From the NCBI GenBank assembly GCA_029948255.1, contig JALIZF010001779.1, positions 1 through 64,000 on the forward strand: a stretch of 64,000 nucleotides of DNA, written 5' to 3'. The stretch comes from Telmatactis stephensoni. Taxonomy: Eukaryota > Cnidaria > Anthozoa > Actiniaria > Isophelliidae. Positions 44,904 to 56,950 of this stretch are shown one piece after another. Below the pieces are notes generated by a model. It was not told the DNA's origin. It saw only the letters and a list, made by a program, of their open reading frames with translations, and did not search any database. The position numbers and the translations under genes were made by a program. Position 1 is the stretch's first letter; every line of letters starts with the position of its first letter.

Positions 44904-45732
44904 AGTTTGAGGTTACATAGACTAGATTTATAACAGTGATCGATGGACCGCAGCCTGTGTACATTATTTTGAATAACTGCACCAAGCAGAATTAACTGAT
45001 CGTTGAAATGTGAGCAGAATGCGAATACCTAAAGAAAGAAAAATAAATTTAAACAGCCGTTGATATATAACAATGGTTACAAAGATTCACTTAAGAATGA
45101 ACGCTCCCTGATTAGCTTTAAAAAGATTACCTTTTCCTTATATTTATACGGTTAATTAGCTGAGATCATCCTTTTTTCTTTTTTATATATATTCCTACTA
45201 TTTTTAAAATGTACGTACTATAAACAAGAGCTTGTTTAACAACACTTTTTCAAGAGCCAAACTATTGTAAGTTTCATTCGAAATCTCTGACACCCATTGA
45301 AAGATATCCAAAGAAGAGAATTTTACTGATCTGCCATGTATATATTTTTCAATAATGAAACATTTGAAACTTATTTTTGGGTAAAATTTTCAATTTTCAG
45401 CAAGAAACAAAATGTTATTATTATCATACACCTCTTTCACAATTCAGTTTTTTCTAGTAGAGAAAATGACAGCTTTTTGCAAGAAATGATCAATGCTATA
45501 TGTGAAAAAGTACTTCATAACAAATATTTCCAGAAAGTTTCATCACATTTGGTTCAATATCAAAGACGTTATGGATAGTCAAAAATAGAGTTTTGCATGT
45601 ATGGACTGGAAGCCTTGTTAGCCTTAGTTTGGTGCATTTTCAAAAATTGAAATCCTCATATCTCTTCAAGGATTATCTAAATCAACAACCTTCATGACTA
45701 CAAATTGATGCAACTTCAGACATACTCATTTT
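44904..45732. other. Intergenic
   Basis: AT-rich; no gene, repeat or RNA recognised. Confidence 0.4.
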
Positions 45733-47198
45733 TAACTCGTGGATTGCAAATCCACGAGTTATTGTGAGGGGTCGAAATATGCAAATGTGTCACTCACTCA
45801 CTCGCTCGCTCGAACATTGTTAAAGTATGCTACTGCGCATGCTCGACGTGATTGACCGCAGGCCGAAAGTAATGTGAGCTCTGGGTACGAGATTAAAGGA
45901 AATATGAGACTCCTGTGTTTTATTCAAATATGCATCGATAGATCGATGACATTTACTCGAATTCTTTAGCCGATTGTACGGCGAAACTTGCCTAAGAATT
46001 GAACGATCTAAAAGGCGTCTTCTGTAAACAAGGTCTGTATTTAATCATTATCCGGTAGAGTGTTGAAATTCAACTTGAGACTCTTCCATGAGTTTAAATC
46101 GTGGAACCTTCAAGATGGCCCGAGATGACGGACATGACAACTTCGTGCTCACACTTCGCTAAGATTTCTTATTGCTTGACATATTTTGTACTGTACCACT
46201 CTGCTTTGAATAATTTCCATCGCATCTAGAGTGAAATCCTTTCTGGGTGGACTTTTTTACGTCGCTCTCCTGGTAAGTAACTATGCTGTCGTCAAGCAAC
46301 AAAATTGTCGCTGTCGAAGTCCAACATCATGGTCATCCAAGTTTTTAGTGATTATACTTTATCAGCACGAGAGTAAATGTTAAAATAAAGAGCAAACGAA
46401 AACATTTTGAGTACGAATTGCCGCCTGAAACATAGCCTGAAACTGGCTGTGAGTCGAGGCGCTAGTTCGTGTTTGTACTCTATCAGCACAAGAGAGAATG
46501 TTGATAAGCATGCAGGAAACGAAACGGCACTGATCTGACTCGACTTTCAGTCTTTATATTATTATTATTTGATCAAAATGCAAACATGTTTCATTTTCTT
46601 CACCGTTACCTTTGACGTGTCAGCTAGTTGTAGCTATTAGGCAAAATTTGTGTAACTTGGCCAAAATAACTCAGTGGATCTAATTGACATTTTGTAAAAT
46701 CTATAGTGTAATTGAATGACTGTGGACTTTGCCCGGACTTTGAGACGCAAATTGTAACAAATACCTCAGATACTGATAAAATGAGAGATTTATATACATT
46801 GTATGTAATGAATTGTATTTATCATTCCTTTAATCTAAAGTGTCGTACGGTAGACAATGCGGCGCCTTTGACCGTAATGCAACATACAATGAGTCTGATG
46901 CAACATCACGCAATACAGGACACCAATTTCACTCCAAAAAGCGTCTAGTATTTATCAGTTTATCATACGTCTTCAGCAATGAATTCAAGTTTTGGCCGTC
47001 ATGCACGCTACAGTGAGACTGATGTAACGCTCCATATCAAAGCAAATCCTGAGTTATGAAATTGCTACTAAAGGCTAAGGATTACACAAACTGATGCACT
47101 TCATGGAAGTAAAAAATATACTATAAATGGGTAAAAACATTCAGCTCTCAATGCTTCATTGACTTCTGCTCTGCACATATAACTCCATCCACGAGTTA
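45733..47198. mobile_element. ~1.46-kb element with terminal hairpin, TA flank
   Basis: Ends ACTCGTGGAT and ATCCACGAGT with TA on both sides. The left end folds into AACTCGTGGATTGC/AAATCCACGAGTT and is followed by CACTCACTCACTCGCTCGCT. The interior holds a diverged copy of the dispersed repeat (46783-46900). No transposase ORF was seen. Confidence 0.65.
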
Positions 47199-47244
47199 TA
47201 TCCGCCATTGGCGGTTTGATTCAGTATTTACTCTATCCTAATTA

Positions 47245-48358
47245 GGGACCGTTCATTTTTTATCAGGAGGGGGGGGCTGGTGGTTTTTGGAAGTTTTGCC
47301 CCAAAAAGTGTCCGGCCCCCCCTCTTTGTCATACAATTTTTTAAATGGCCCCCCTCTTAGTTCATGTTTCATTTACATGACCCCTCCCCCCCCCCCACAC
47401 ACACACTACCACCACCACCACCACTGAAAATTATGCAATGTTATCCAAGAGATCGGAATATGTATTTTTGCCTTTTCATTATCACAGACATACTAGGATA
47501 ACACTGAATTATTAGTCATCATTGCTGTTATCCTCATATGTGTAGCAAAGGAAAATATAAGCCCATTATTGTTGAATAATTTCAAGTAAAGATTTACAAA
47601 TGCGAGCGCGAAGCACGAGACGCTCGGCAGAATTTTGAAGTATATATGTTCACAGCTAGGTGAGAGGCTATCAGTTCCAAAAAGGATTTTAAATCATCTT
47701 TAGTTATGAAATGTGCAAGTCACTTATTTCAAATTTGAGCGTGAGTCGCTCGGCAGAAATTTTAGGTGTATATGTTAAACAGAGACTAATTCCCAAAAGG
47801 ATTTTCTCAACGTGCAAAGATATTTAAAGACTATTAATTACTGAATTTAAGTACATAAGTTTACAAAGACTTCTTCCTTAGTAAAAGGATTTGAAACACG
47901 TACCATTATGGTGGAATGTGCAAGTCACTAACTACAAATGCGAGTGCGAAGTGCGAGCTGCTTTGCAGAAATATAGGTAATCTATTGTTCGTAAAGACTG
48001 TTTCCTAAAGAGATTTGAAATGATCTTGATGCAATGCAGTGTAATTCACTCTACACTAGCTTGTAGGTGTTTGGCATTGTAGCATGGCTGCAGTGTAACA
48101 ATTTAGAATGTAATTGTCTTTTGCGAGCGCGAAGCGCGAGCCGCTCAACAGAAATTTTGCAAGAAAAGTACTTCGTGGTGGCTCCATTTTGTTTGATTTG
48201 ATAACAAAAAGGTGCTGCATAAACTATTTTTTTGCATGACCCCTCCTCAAATAGCCAAAAAGTTTTTGCTTGGCCCCCCCTTTTATGGCCATTTTTTTCA
48301 GGTGGCCCCCCCTCAAAAACCACCAGCCCCCCCCTCCCGATAAAAAATGAACGGTCCC
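47245..48358. mobile_element. 1,114-bp Harbinger-like element, TTA target site
   Basis: Ends GGGACCGTTCATTTTTTATC and their complement, then G/C-rich tracts (GGGGGGGCTGGTGGTTTTTG). TTA is duplicated at 47242-47244 and 48359-48361. A 3-bp TTA site and GGG ends fit PIF/Harbinger. The interior holds four diverged units with GCGAGCGCGAAGCGCGAGC-like cores near 47603, 47740, 47940 and 48122. No transposase. Confidence 0.8.
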
Positions 48359-48361
48359 TTA

Positions 48362-49529
48362 GCAGAAGCCACTTTGAAAGTTGTGTATTATTATTGCAGG
48401 TGCACTGGTACTAAAATGAAGCAAACTGATGCTCTTCAGGCATTCTGCATTCTGACCTTAACAGCTGGTAATGTTTTCTTTACTAAGTTATGTATCAAGA
48501 TACTTACTATTTACTTTTTTCAAGATGTCTATTCCTGTAAGTCTCATATGTTTACCATTACCCTCTCCAAAACCACCAAAGACAATAATATCACCAGAAG
48601 GAAGTAAACTAGCACTATGTCCATATCTGTCACAGGGAATAGTACAACATTATAACACAGTAATTAGTGCTGTTATTAGTGCCATTATTACATCAGTAGG
48701 AATAAAGGGTATTATTGTTAGCAATAATAGTTTTTATGTTATCCCTCATTTTGAATGACTGATGTAAAACAGTGGGATGCCTGGGGCCAAGATGTTGGAA
48801 TTGATTATCTGGTTACCCCCCCCCCCCCCCTCTAGGGGAGCTTTGCCATGAAATATTTGAAAAGTAGGTAGCTTCATTTTTCAGCTCTTGGTTTTCATTT
48901 GCAAATTTTTAGCGGTAAGATTGTTTTATTTGCGTTCATTTTCATTCCACGCTATTTTTAACGTTTTTCTCTCACTTTCTTCTGTAAATATTTTCTTCAT
49001 CCGCGTCGTGACTTTGCTTTTTCAACTTTACTATGTGGCAGCTTTGTGTTCGTGATTTTTGAATTTCGCGGGCAAGATTTTTTCATGGCTAACTCTGAGA
49101 GGATGAGGGATGGCATAAAAAGCAATTATTGGTAGATAAAAGATGGAATGACAGTGGAAAATGGTGGAAGTCAAGTGAGACAAACAGCTTAATTATGAAA
49201 AGATAGTTAATTACATATTACACAAATTGTACAAACTAAGGTTTGCAAAACTGGAAATGGCTTTTAGACATTTTACCTTAAGAGTCTGTTGGAAGATGCA
49301 ATTGCAGGAAGGAGATGTGGAACAACAAGTTTTTGTTTGTTCAATCATATAAATGGCTTTCTGCATATTTTCTAAAAAACATACTAGTTAATTAATTATA
49401 TGACAGCCAATCTAATTAATGTTGTCCACTGGCAGATAAAGAAGACATTAAATAAAATAGACTATTACAAACATCTCATTAAATATTCATTTCTAGCTTG
49501 AAATACAGTAATTTAGTTATAATGTGATG
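48362..49529. other. Intergenic
   Basis: No gene supported. A poly-C run lies at about 48816-48832. Confidence 0.4.
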
Positions 49530-49660
49530 TAAGGGACCATTCATTATTCATTAGAGGGGGGAATGGGTGAGAAAATAGGGGGACTTGAAAATTTAGTGAC
49601 ACTGGAAAGGGGGGTCTTGAAATAACTGATGAGTTACTCAGGGGGGACTTGAAATAAAAA
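49530..49660 (+). repeat. Truncated end of the Harbinger-like family
   Basis: AAGGGACCATTCATTATTCA and G-tract sequence resemble the left end of the 47245 element. No opposite end was found. Confidence 0.55.
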
Positions 49661-49766
49661 AAAATGTATAACTATGTATGAACACATGCAGACATACAAG
49701 AACGATGTCACCATTCCAGAGATGACAGCGGGCAAAACGAGGCTGAAAGAACAAACAGTGTGACAG

Positions 49767-49888
49767 GTGATGCTGTTGTTGATGGCAGAACAATTGAACG
49801 GGAACACCAGTCCATTACTAGTAATAGAGTCATGTTCCCGTTCAAGTGCTCTGCCATAAACAACAGCATCACCTATCGCACTGTTTGT
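49767..49888. repeat. Hairpin repeat
   Basis: ACAGTGTGACAGGTGATGCT pairs with its near-complement at the other end; the stem includes TTGAACGGGAAC. Confidence 0.8.
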
Positions 49889-50662
49889 GGGACGTCGAAA
49901 GGAGATTCGAAGGAATGACTTCAGAGGAGATTGATGGTATGTCTTTGCAAAAAAATATGAGGAGTACGAAAGTACAAGAATGGAAAGAAATGCATGGTCA
50001 GTAACCAAGAAATTGAAAAGAAGAGTAGATATGCTCCGGTTCTATCAGACTTTCACATAAAAAAAAGATGGAGGTTTTTTTCATTCAACCAAGAAAATGT
50101 ATCAAGTTATCATAATTAAATACACAGTCTTCGGACACAAATGCAAAGAACGTCCCAGGATCAAGCTATATGGAGAAAATTTTGAAATTTCACGACAGGC
50201 AGTTTAAGCATGGGGAACTAATTACTGAGTTTATTAGACAGTGGTGCAGAGAATTCTTAGATATTGCAATCTTTGTGACTACTTTACAAATCACCATTGG
50301 TCTGGACCTGAAATTTCTATTGTACCACAACCAGTTCCAGACAAATCTAATCTGCCAGTCACTTTTTGCCAGTTTGGAAACATGAAAATGTCTTAAATTT
50401 CTTTGAACTTTTTCCCTGCCTCAAAAAGCTATCTATGGATTTCTACATGTCTAATTTAAGCCATGTGTGATCATTTTGGGTTAAGATATATACAAACAGA
50501 TATGAACTTGGGGTGGGTGTCCCCTCGGTAGGGAATTTGATACTGTATGGTCACCATCTTAAATTGACCAAAAGAATGAACTTGACATTTGTAAGCTAGG
50601 TGCCCAGAGGTGGGAAATTCAGCTTTGGTATAAAAATTAAGGCAAATCCCCTGGGGGGACAT

Positions 50663-50745
50663 TCAGGGCTATCAACCCCCAAAGCTTTCGTATCTGGAGA
50701 TTTGCCATTTTTTCTTAGGTTTGGTCGATTTTCAGGCTCAGTATG
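50663..50745 (-). repeat. Partial copy of the CAGGGCT element family
   Basis: CAGGGCTATCAACCCCCAAAGC onward resembles, in inverted orientation, the right end of the element at 52098-52433, including the TTTCGTAxCTGGAGAT stretch. Confidence 0.6.
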
Positions 50746-51094
50746 TGTATGTGTGGGGGGATTGGCATCTACAAAACATACGTACATCACCAGGCTTTGC
50801 CATGCTTTAATCCGAGGTTGATTTTCATGCTCCATTGGGGGTAGGGTGGGAAAACATAATTCGCTGTGTCTATTTGACCAGTAGCCGGTCAATGTCCTTG
50901 AATTCCTATTTCACCGGCAGTTTTCAAATTTTCCAATATTTCCCCGAATAAAACATCCGTACACCACCTAAAGTACACTATCTTTATTTAGAAATGGTAA
51001 GCGGTCATAGTTAGCGCTGTAGTGTCCATGCGCATGCGTGCAGATAGTAAAGCGCATGCTTGGAAGTAAGCAAAGCATATGTTTGGAAATCATG

Positions 51095-51299
51095 GCGGAT
51101 GAACTGTCGAAGTTGTCGCTATCAAATTTATGGTAGTTGCTTTTTTAGTAGTTGTTGCCCTTGTGGAAAGGAAGATAATGATTTAATGATTGACTGTGAT
51201 GATACAGAATGCAAATTTCGATGGTTTCACTTGTGCGGCGTTGGTCTTGATAGCACGAGCATTCCAGATGAGGACTGGTATTGCCCTGAATGTGCTGGT
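51095..51299 (+). CDS. PHD-finger exon, partial gene
   Basis: The frame contains CPCGKEDNDLMIDCDDTEC, KFRWFHLCGVGL and DWYCPECAG. This gives the C4-H-C3 zinc ligands and the aromatic before C-P-x-C expected of a PHD finger, which binds histone tails or serves as a protein adaptor. A GT splice donor (GGTAGG) follows the CPECAG. A nearby ATGGCGGATGAACTG in another frame could be the start of a separate first exon. Downstream exons were not found, and PHD fingers also occur in transposon genes, so this could be a host gene start or an element fragment. Confidence 0.5.
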
Positions 51300-52097
51300 A
51301 GGCATCTTGGTCATTTTTCTTCAGTTATCATTTTATTCAGCTATCTATCCTGCTTATTGGGGAAAAGAGATACTCAGAAAATGCTAACAGATTTTAATAA
51401 ATGTCAATTTTACTTTTAACTAGCAATGTCAATCCATTTGAAGTGGCAAATATATACAATCACAAATTAGATATATCTTCATTTCACAATACTTCTTACA
51501 CATTTTTTTACTAGGTGAAAAAACTCCCTGGAAGAAAAATATTAATTAAATAAAGAATAAAGACATACTATCTGTTGTGTTGTGTAATAATTATTAGATA
51601 TGTGTAGCCGGGACAAGCGAGGACATTGGGAGTAAACATATTGTCCCGGGGGCAGTAACATTTCCTCACTTTTGCAAGCAGGTTATTCCAATTCCCCGCC
51701 CTTTCCCGGGTTGGGGGGGACGGGGATTTACATTGACTGGTGCATTATTGACAGCCCCACATTGGAGGGGTACTCAAAAATGCAAAACCGCACAAAAATT
51801 GTCAAAAATCGAAAAACTGCAGGTAAAATCACTGAAAAACCAAAAGTGCATCTGAAAATACGCTTTTGACGTACTTTAACAGAGTAAGCTTATTTGCATT
51901 TTTGCTGTGATCATTTTTTACATGTATCTATAGCTAATATTAAACACTACAGCCTGGAAAATCAGATAATTAATACTTGAACAACAACAGGTCAAGATTG
52001 ATTTCTGGTAAACTGGTACTAAGGAGTGCATAATTGTTCTTACCCTTTTCTTGGACGAGCTATGTCTGTACAAAGTCATAGAGAAAACATACGAACA

Positions 52098-52433
52098 CAG
52101 GGCTGTCAACTCTCCCGGATAAGCCGGGAGTCTCAAGATTTTGGACCGTATCTCCCGGTCTCAAGATTAGAGGCTCAAATCTCCCGGATAATCGCTCGAA
52201 TCCAAAAGTCGCAGCCATTTTAACTGAAATAGCGCAGTGTAGCCTCGAGTACGTTTTGTCTCACTTTGAGTCTCCTCTCTTCCCTCTTTCTCCCCCCCAT
52301 CCCCCCCCATCCCCCATCCCATCCCCCATCCCATCCCCCCCCCCCCCCCCCCCACTGAGCGTGAAAATCGACCCAATTGTAAGGAAAAAATGTTGATCTC
52401 CAGGTACGAAAGCCTTGGGGGTTGACAGCCCTG
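52098..52433. mobile_element. 336-bp element with 6-bp target duplication
   Basis: Ends CAGGGCTGTCAAC and GTTGACAGCCCTG; CGAACA lies directly outside both ends. The interior has repeated CTCCCGGATAA/CTCAAGATT words and a 60-bp C-rich tract (52290-52353). The CAGGG end recalls hAT elements but the duplication is 6, not 8 bp. Confidence 0.75.
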
Positions 52434-53331
52434 CGAACATCAACTGTATTTCTAGCCTGCAGCTGTTCCTCCTAGTCTCGTCTGGCTCAGCTTGTCATAC
52501 ATGAATGCAGTAGACTAACAAATTATCGTAAGGATCAGAGCATACCTTTTGAAATCACAGATAAATTTGTAGTGATCCAAAACTTTTCTTGATAGTCGCC
52601 ATAACTTGGGCCTCCTGTGTAAGATACACCAGCAATGCATTGTGGAGAAAATTCTAGCGAGCGTGACGCTGAACCTGGAAGGATGTTGAAGTTGCCGTTC
52701 ATGTTGTGTTGGATTTCAATTTGTTTTCAACGGCTTTCACGGTTTATTTTTGCTGATAATCACAGGTCAGTAAATTGTATTTGAGTTTGTTTTTCTTTAC
52801 AATGTTAAAGTTGTTTTGAATCGAAAATCCTTCAATCATTTCGAGACAAGACACGAGTTTCAAAATGGCGCCAAACACACAGTCTTCTTGTCCGACGAGG
52901 TTTGTCTCCTAAACTGCTTTTGAGAGTTTTATAGCTCTTCTAAGTTAATTTTTTCGGTATAGTGTATATCGTAGTTGATTTGAAATGAAGTAGTTCTTTT
53001 TCTAAAGAATTTTACCGTATGGTTTGTGATTCAAGTTTATATTTTAGTCGGAATCCATTCTCGTCCCCAGATCCTCCTCGGTTGTCGTTCCTCCCCGTCG
53101 TAGGCTCTGGGCAACCCTACAAATTCTCGCAATTTCATTGGTCCTTAGGCTAAACAAACCTAGAAACCGGAAGTTTCGATAAGAACATCAGAAATGGCTC
53201 TAGAACCAGTAAAAAGATTTCGAGAATGGAAAATTCATCTATACGGACGTTATAATTGCTCGAGGTTATTATCAAGAAATGTTTGATGTGAATATTATAG
53301 CATGAGACACTGAAAAAACACAGATTGGCAG
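52434..53331. other. Intergenic
   Basis: No supported gene. ATGGCGCCAAACACACAG at 52865 opens only a short frame. Confidence 0.4.
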
Positions 53332-53808
53332 TTTGAATCTCTGCAATATATTTGGTTACTCTATGAAAGAAAATTTTATACTTTGTATGTGATGGAATTG
53401 TATTTATCATTCATTTGATCTAAAGCGTCAAATACAGTAGACAATGCGGTATCTTTGACCGTAATGCAACGTACAACTATAGCTTTTTAAAATCAGTTAG
53501 TTTTATAATCATTGCCAACGCTAGCCATTTGTGATTGTTTGAAAAATTCCTGAATATTGCTTTACTCAAAGTGCTAAATATTTTGAACTGTGTGTGTCCG
53601 ACACTGATCCTGGTGAATTATGTTTTGTAGTTCAACATTGAAGGTCAACTAGCAGTGTTCGTCACACAACGCACAGGAGATAGACAAGAAACATTTCATA
53701 TATCAGAGAAAGCGGTGTACTTTCGTGAGTTTTTGGGGGAACAGTTCTGCTAATGTGGATACACCAGCTGTTTTCTGCTCGCAGCACTTCACTTTCTATT
53801 AGAAATGG
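53332..53808 (+). repeat. Dispersed repeat, copy 2
   Basis: Same orientation and nearly full length match to 1668-2131, with one 16-bp insertion and several small changes. Followed by a (TAA)n run. Confidence 0.8.
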
Positions 53809-54077
53809 CTAGTAATAATAATAATTTTGATAGCGCTTATTCAATTCTGTTCTAAGTGCTAGGATTCAAGGATATTAAATATATCTACAAACAAAAAGGC
53901 TTAAAAATACTCTAATCCAAAGTCGTTGAAAAAAAATTGTTTTTGTTTTTGTTTGTTGTTCCAGAAAAAATGTAGGTTGATTGTTTTATATTGATGGATC
54001 TTCATTTAATTTAATGTAATAGTCACCATGGTTTTGATTTTTATTATGTTACAGTTACGAATTAATAATGACTTTTT

Positions 54078-55077
54078 GTGGCTACAGCCTCGAAGAGGCG
54101 AAGCCACTTAGTCATCGGGTTGTAAGTAAGTAAGAGTGTGCATAACTCCACAGGAAGCCCAATAATAAACTTTGGAACCAATCATTGATCGACTTTGAAC
54201 AAGTAGAGAATGATCGATAATGATAAACAAAGGACACTTTGAAATAAAGGAATTTTCAATTCAGTGTTAAAATAAACAGAAACGAAACTGAGATTTTGAA
54301 AGCAACTACCTCTTGAGTCTGTCAAGAAAACAATATAGTAGTTCGTGAAGACTGACTTCCGTCAATCGACTAATTACTTGAGGCAAAAATTTGCTGTGGA
54401 AATTCTTACAATCAAGAATTAAAGCAAGTACAAATTCATCTTTAAAAGAGATAAATTAAAAATTGTCAAAGAAATAATTTAATGTGAACTTTGTCCCGTA
54501 AATTAGGCCACGTACAGCATAACTTTGCCTACGAGACTTTCAAAGCCGTGACCGACAGTGAATGAAAATGCTACTTTATTTCAAGCCTAAAATATCCTTT
54601 GGGTATCATATCGTTAAAACTAAATAAATAAATGAGATAAGCATTGGTGTTTTTGGCTCAATTTTCTATGTAAAGGAATATCTCTATATAACTGTTTTAT
54701 GTTCCAATCGTCTGTTTGTTTACTAAAATTAGAAGTGACTTGATCAGTTGTGTTCCAAACGCTTTTTATGTCGGGTGCGTAGCAATATTAAAAATTGTTG
54801 GTAAGTTGTTTAGTGGCTGTGAATATCTAATTCTTTTGTAACATCTTCTAGGAAAAAAACCTTTTTGGCATTTGTTTGACAGCTACACTTTTATGTTGCT
54901 GGAGTTACAGCAAAGTGACAATAAAAATTTATATTTTTTCTTACAAAAAAGCAACATCACTAATCATCTAAGCGCTCAGTAGTCTCATGTAATCCAAAAT
55001 TACAGTAGCCAGTATATTTCAAAGCTGTATCATTAATTTACTGACGCTTTTCTTCCTATCCATAAGGCTGTAGCCAC
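54078..55077. mobile_element. 1.0-kb element with terminal hairpin
   Basis: Ends GTGGCTACAGCCT and AGGCTGTAGCCAC. The left end folds on itself (54078-54107) and is followed by CATCGGGT and (GTAA)n, as in the element at 38453-39402. No ORF of note. Confidence 0.55.
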
Positions 55078-55255
55078 ATGCGCTTAATAAGCGCCTATTT
55101 TTTGTGTTGCATTGCATTGTCTTGCATTGTGTTGACCATTTGTAGGTAAATTGCAGTACAAATTGCTTGATCCTCTGTCATTTTCATGGTGCGTTTAGAC
55201 ATTGCCAGGATTAATGGCTTTATTTATTCTGTGTTTTTTTTCAATTTTAATGTCA

Positions 55256-56446
55256 TTAAATGGTGGTGGCAATGACTTTTTTTGTAATTGAATTTGCGGC
55301 TTTGCTGAAGGATTTTCCGTGGTCTGCTGAGTCTCTTTTAGGATTCGCTTGGTCTACAACATGAGCAATTTCATGAATCACAGTTTCAAGGAGTCGTGTA
55401 TTGGTATGTATATGCTCGTGGAAAATAACAAAGTGGTCGCTGCCTCTGGTGAAAGCTATCCCTAGGGTATCAAGATATTGACGTTTTTCCATTATCGCAT
55501 TGAAATGACATGCAGCCCACATGACTTTTTCCATCTTCCAATGGAAAATCCTCGAATATATCTGCAATTGCATTGTACAAGGATTGTACTTGATGCGTTT
55601 CCTTCTCATTCTTACAGCAAGCCTTTTGCAATTTCTGAAGCTCTTCATTCCTTTCTTTCGGTTCCCAGCATTTCCACATACCCATTCTGCACTGTCAAAG
55701 TCCCCTTTTTCACAGCTTCTATGGAACCATTTTTTGCACTTTGGACAATGTGCCATCTGGCTTCCATCATCTGGCATTCTGCAGTGACAGTGAACAACAC
55801 AGTTCCGGTCATAAAGTATGGTAACGTCTTTCACTTCGCCTGCCACTGCCACTTGATTTGTGTAGCGCTCCATATCTTTTTCCTCTGGGCATTTTATTAG
55901 CTCCGTTCTCATTTTTTCCTGGCGATATACTGCGTAAGAGGGATCTTTGCCAAAACAAAGAAGAGCTGCAAATGCTATAGCAAAAAGACCACAGTCGCCA
56001 CCTGCTTTCTGCTGCTGGATATCGTTGACAGTTATTCTAAGGACCTTTTTAGGCCTAGACAATTGACAGGCGGCCTGATCAACGACTATAGGATAGCTTA
56101 TTTTCTGGGTTTTCTTGTTCACATTTATACTGTGTAGACTGTCATATATGATGGCTTCAGGACCAACAACCATTAAGTTGGACAGCGTTATCCAGTGATT
56201 TCCTCTAACATTTATGATCTGAACAAAACTGTTATTATTAGTTGGATGTTCTTGGAAGCCATTTTTCTGGGCAAGTATGACATCCTGGAGGCCACCAATA
56301 TCTGTGTCAATTTCCTTCAATAAGGTCATCGCAGCATTTATTATTCGATCGTTTAAGGCCCTGTGCACGGTGTTGGTGTACAGAAATGTGTCCATTTTTC
56401 TAACGCTAGGTTTTGTTGATTTTCTCGACAGCCACAAAACATCCAT
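55256..56446 (-). CDS. Ulp1-like protease - PHD-like finger - SprT-like zinc protease
   Basis: One open frame, about 396 residues from the ATG at 56446; an upstream spliced start is possible because the frame is open beyond it. Residues about 60-190 look like a C48/Ulp1 cysteine protease: NHWITLSN (His), IYDSL (Asp) and GGDCGLFAIAFAA (Cys). About 220-260 form a PHD-like zinc finger, CHCRMPDD...CPKCKKWFHRSC. The C-terminus has VIHEIAHVVDQ followed by DHGKSFSKAA, the HExxH...H zinc site of SprT/SPRTN-like proteases. Such proteins cleave SUMO-like or chromatin substrates and DNA-bound proteins, respectively. Its place 3' of transposase-like exons on the same strand suggests it is the last exon of that element. 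The frame is intact with all catalytic residues. Confidence 0.75.
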   Translation of the reverse strand: MDVLWLSRKSTKPSVRKMDTFLYTNTVHRALNDRIINAAMTLLKEIDTDIGGLQDVILAQKNGFQEHPTNNNSFVQIINVRGNHWITLSNLMVVGPEAIIYDSLHSINVNKKTQKISYPIVVDQAACQLSRPKKVLRITVNDIQQQKAGGDCGLFAIAFAALLCFGKDPSYAVYRQEKMRTELIKCPEEKDMERYTNQVAVAGEVKDVTILYDRNCVVHCHCRMPDDGSQMAHCPKCKKWFHRSCEKGDFDSAEWVCGNAGNRKKGMKSFRNCKRLAVRMRRKRIKYNPCTMQLQIYSRIFHWKMEKVMWAACHFNAIMEKRQYLDTLGIAFTRGSDHFVIFHEHIHTNTRLLETVIHEIAHVVDQANPKRDSADHGKSFSKAANSITKKVIATTI

Positions 56447-56779
56447 AAATAAGATTACACACAAAGCAAATATAGTTCATGCACACCTCAGAAATGCATG
56501 TATAGCTCATGAAACACAAAGTAAAATAATTCTAAAAAAGTAACTAAAATGCGTATTGAAAAATTGTTGACAATTGCCAAAAGATCAAAAATACAAAATT
56601 CCTTTTTACAAAATTGTGTTTCAAATTTTCTTGAAAATTTTAATATTTTTAAGGTGTGTATAAAATTCGCTACAATTCTGAAGGTTTTCAATAAACTTTG
56701 ACCAGTAGTTTTGAAGAAAATTAAATAAAATTAGCGTTAGAATTGGTTAAAAAACAGCGAAAAAAATATTGTTGAGCTA

Positions 56780-56950
56780 AACCGTGCCTGTTGCGCCTAA
56801 ATGTCGAACTATGCCTATGTTTGGTACTTATCGTGCCTTTAGCGCTCATGGTGCCTCATTTGGTGCTTCATGTAGCATGATATAGTGCTAGTCGTGCCTG
56901 ACCATTGTTCTTATCCTGCCTCAATCGCACCTCATCTTTTCAATGGGGCC
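56780..56950 (-). repeat. Degenerate GTGCC/GGCAC array, inverted relative to 58250
   Basis: Irregular repeats of TCGTGCCT-like words. The complement matches the tandem array at 58250-58460. Confidence 0.5.

Noticed and set aside
52167..52443. Gly-rich minus-strand ORFs
   Set aside because: Translation of the C-rich tract.
55478..55900. 140-codon plus-strand ORF
   Set aside because: Antisense shadow of the Ulp1-PHD-SprT frame.
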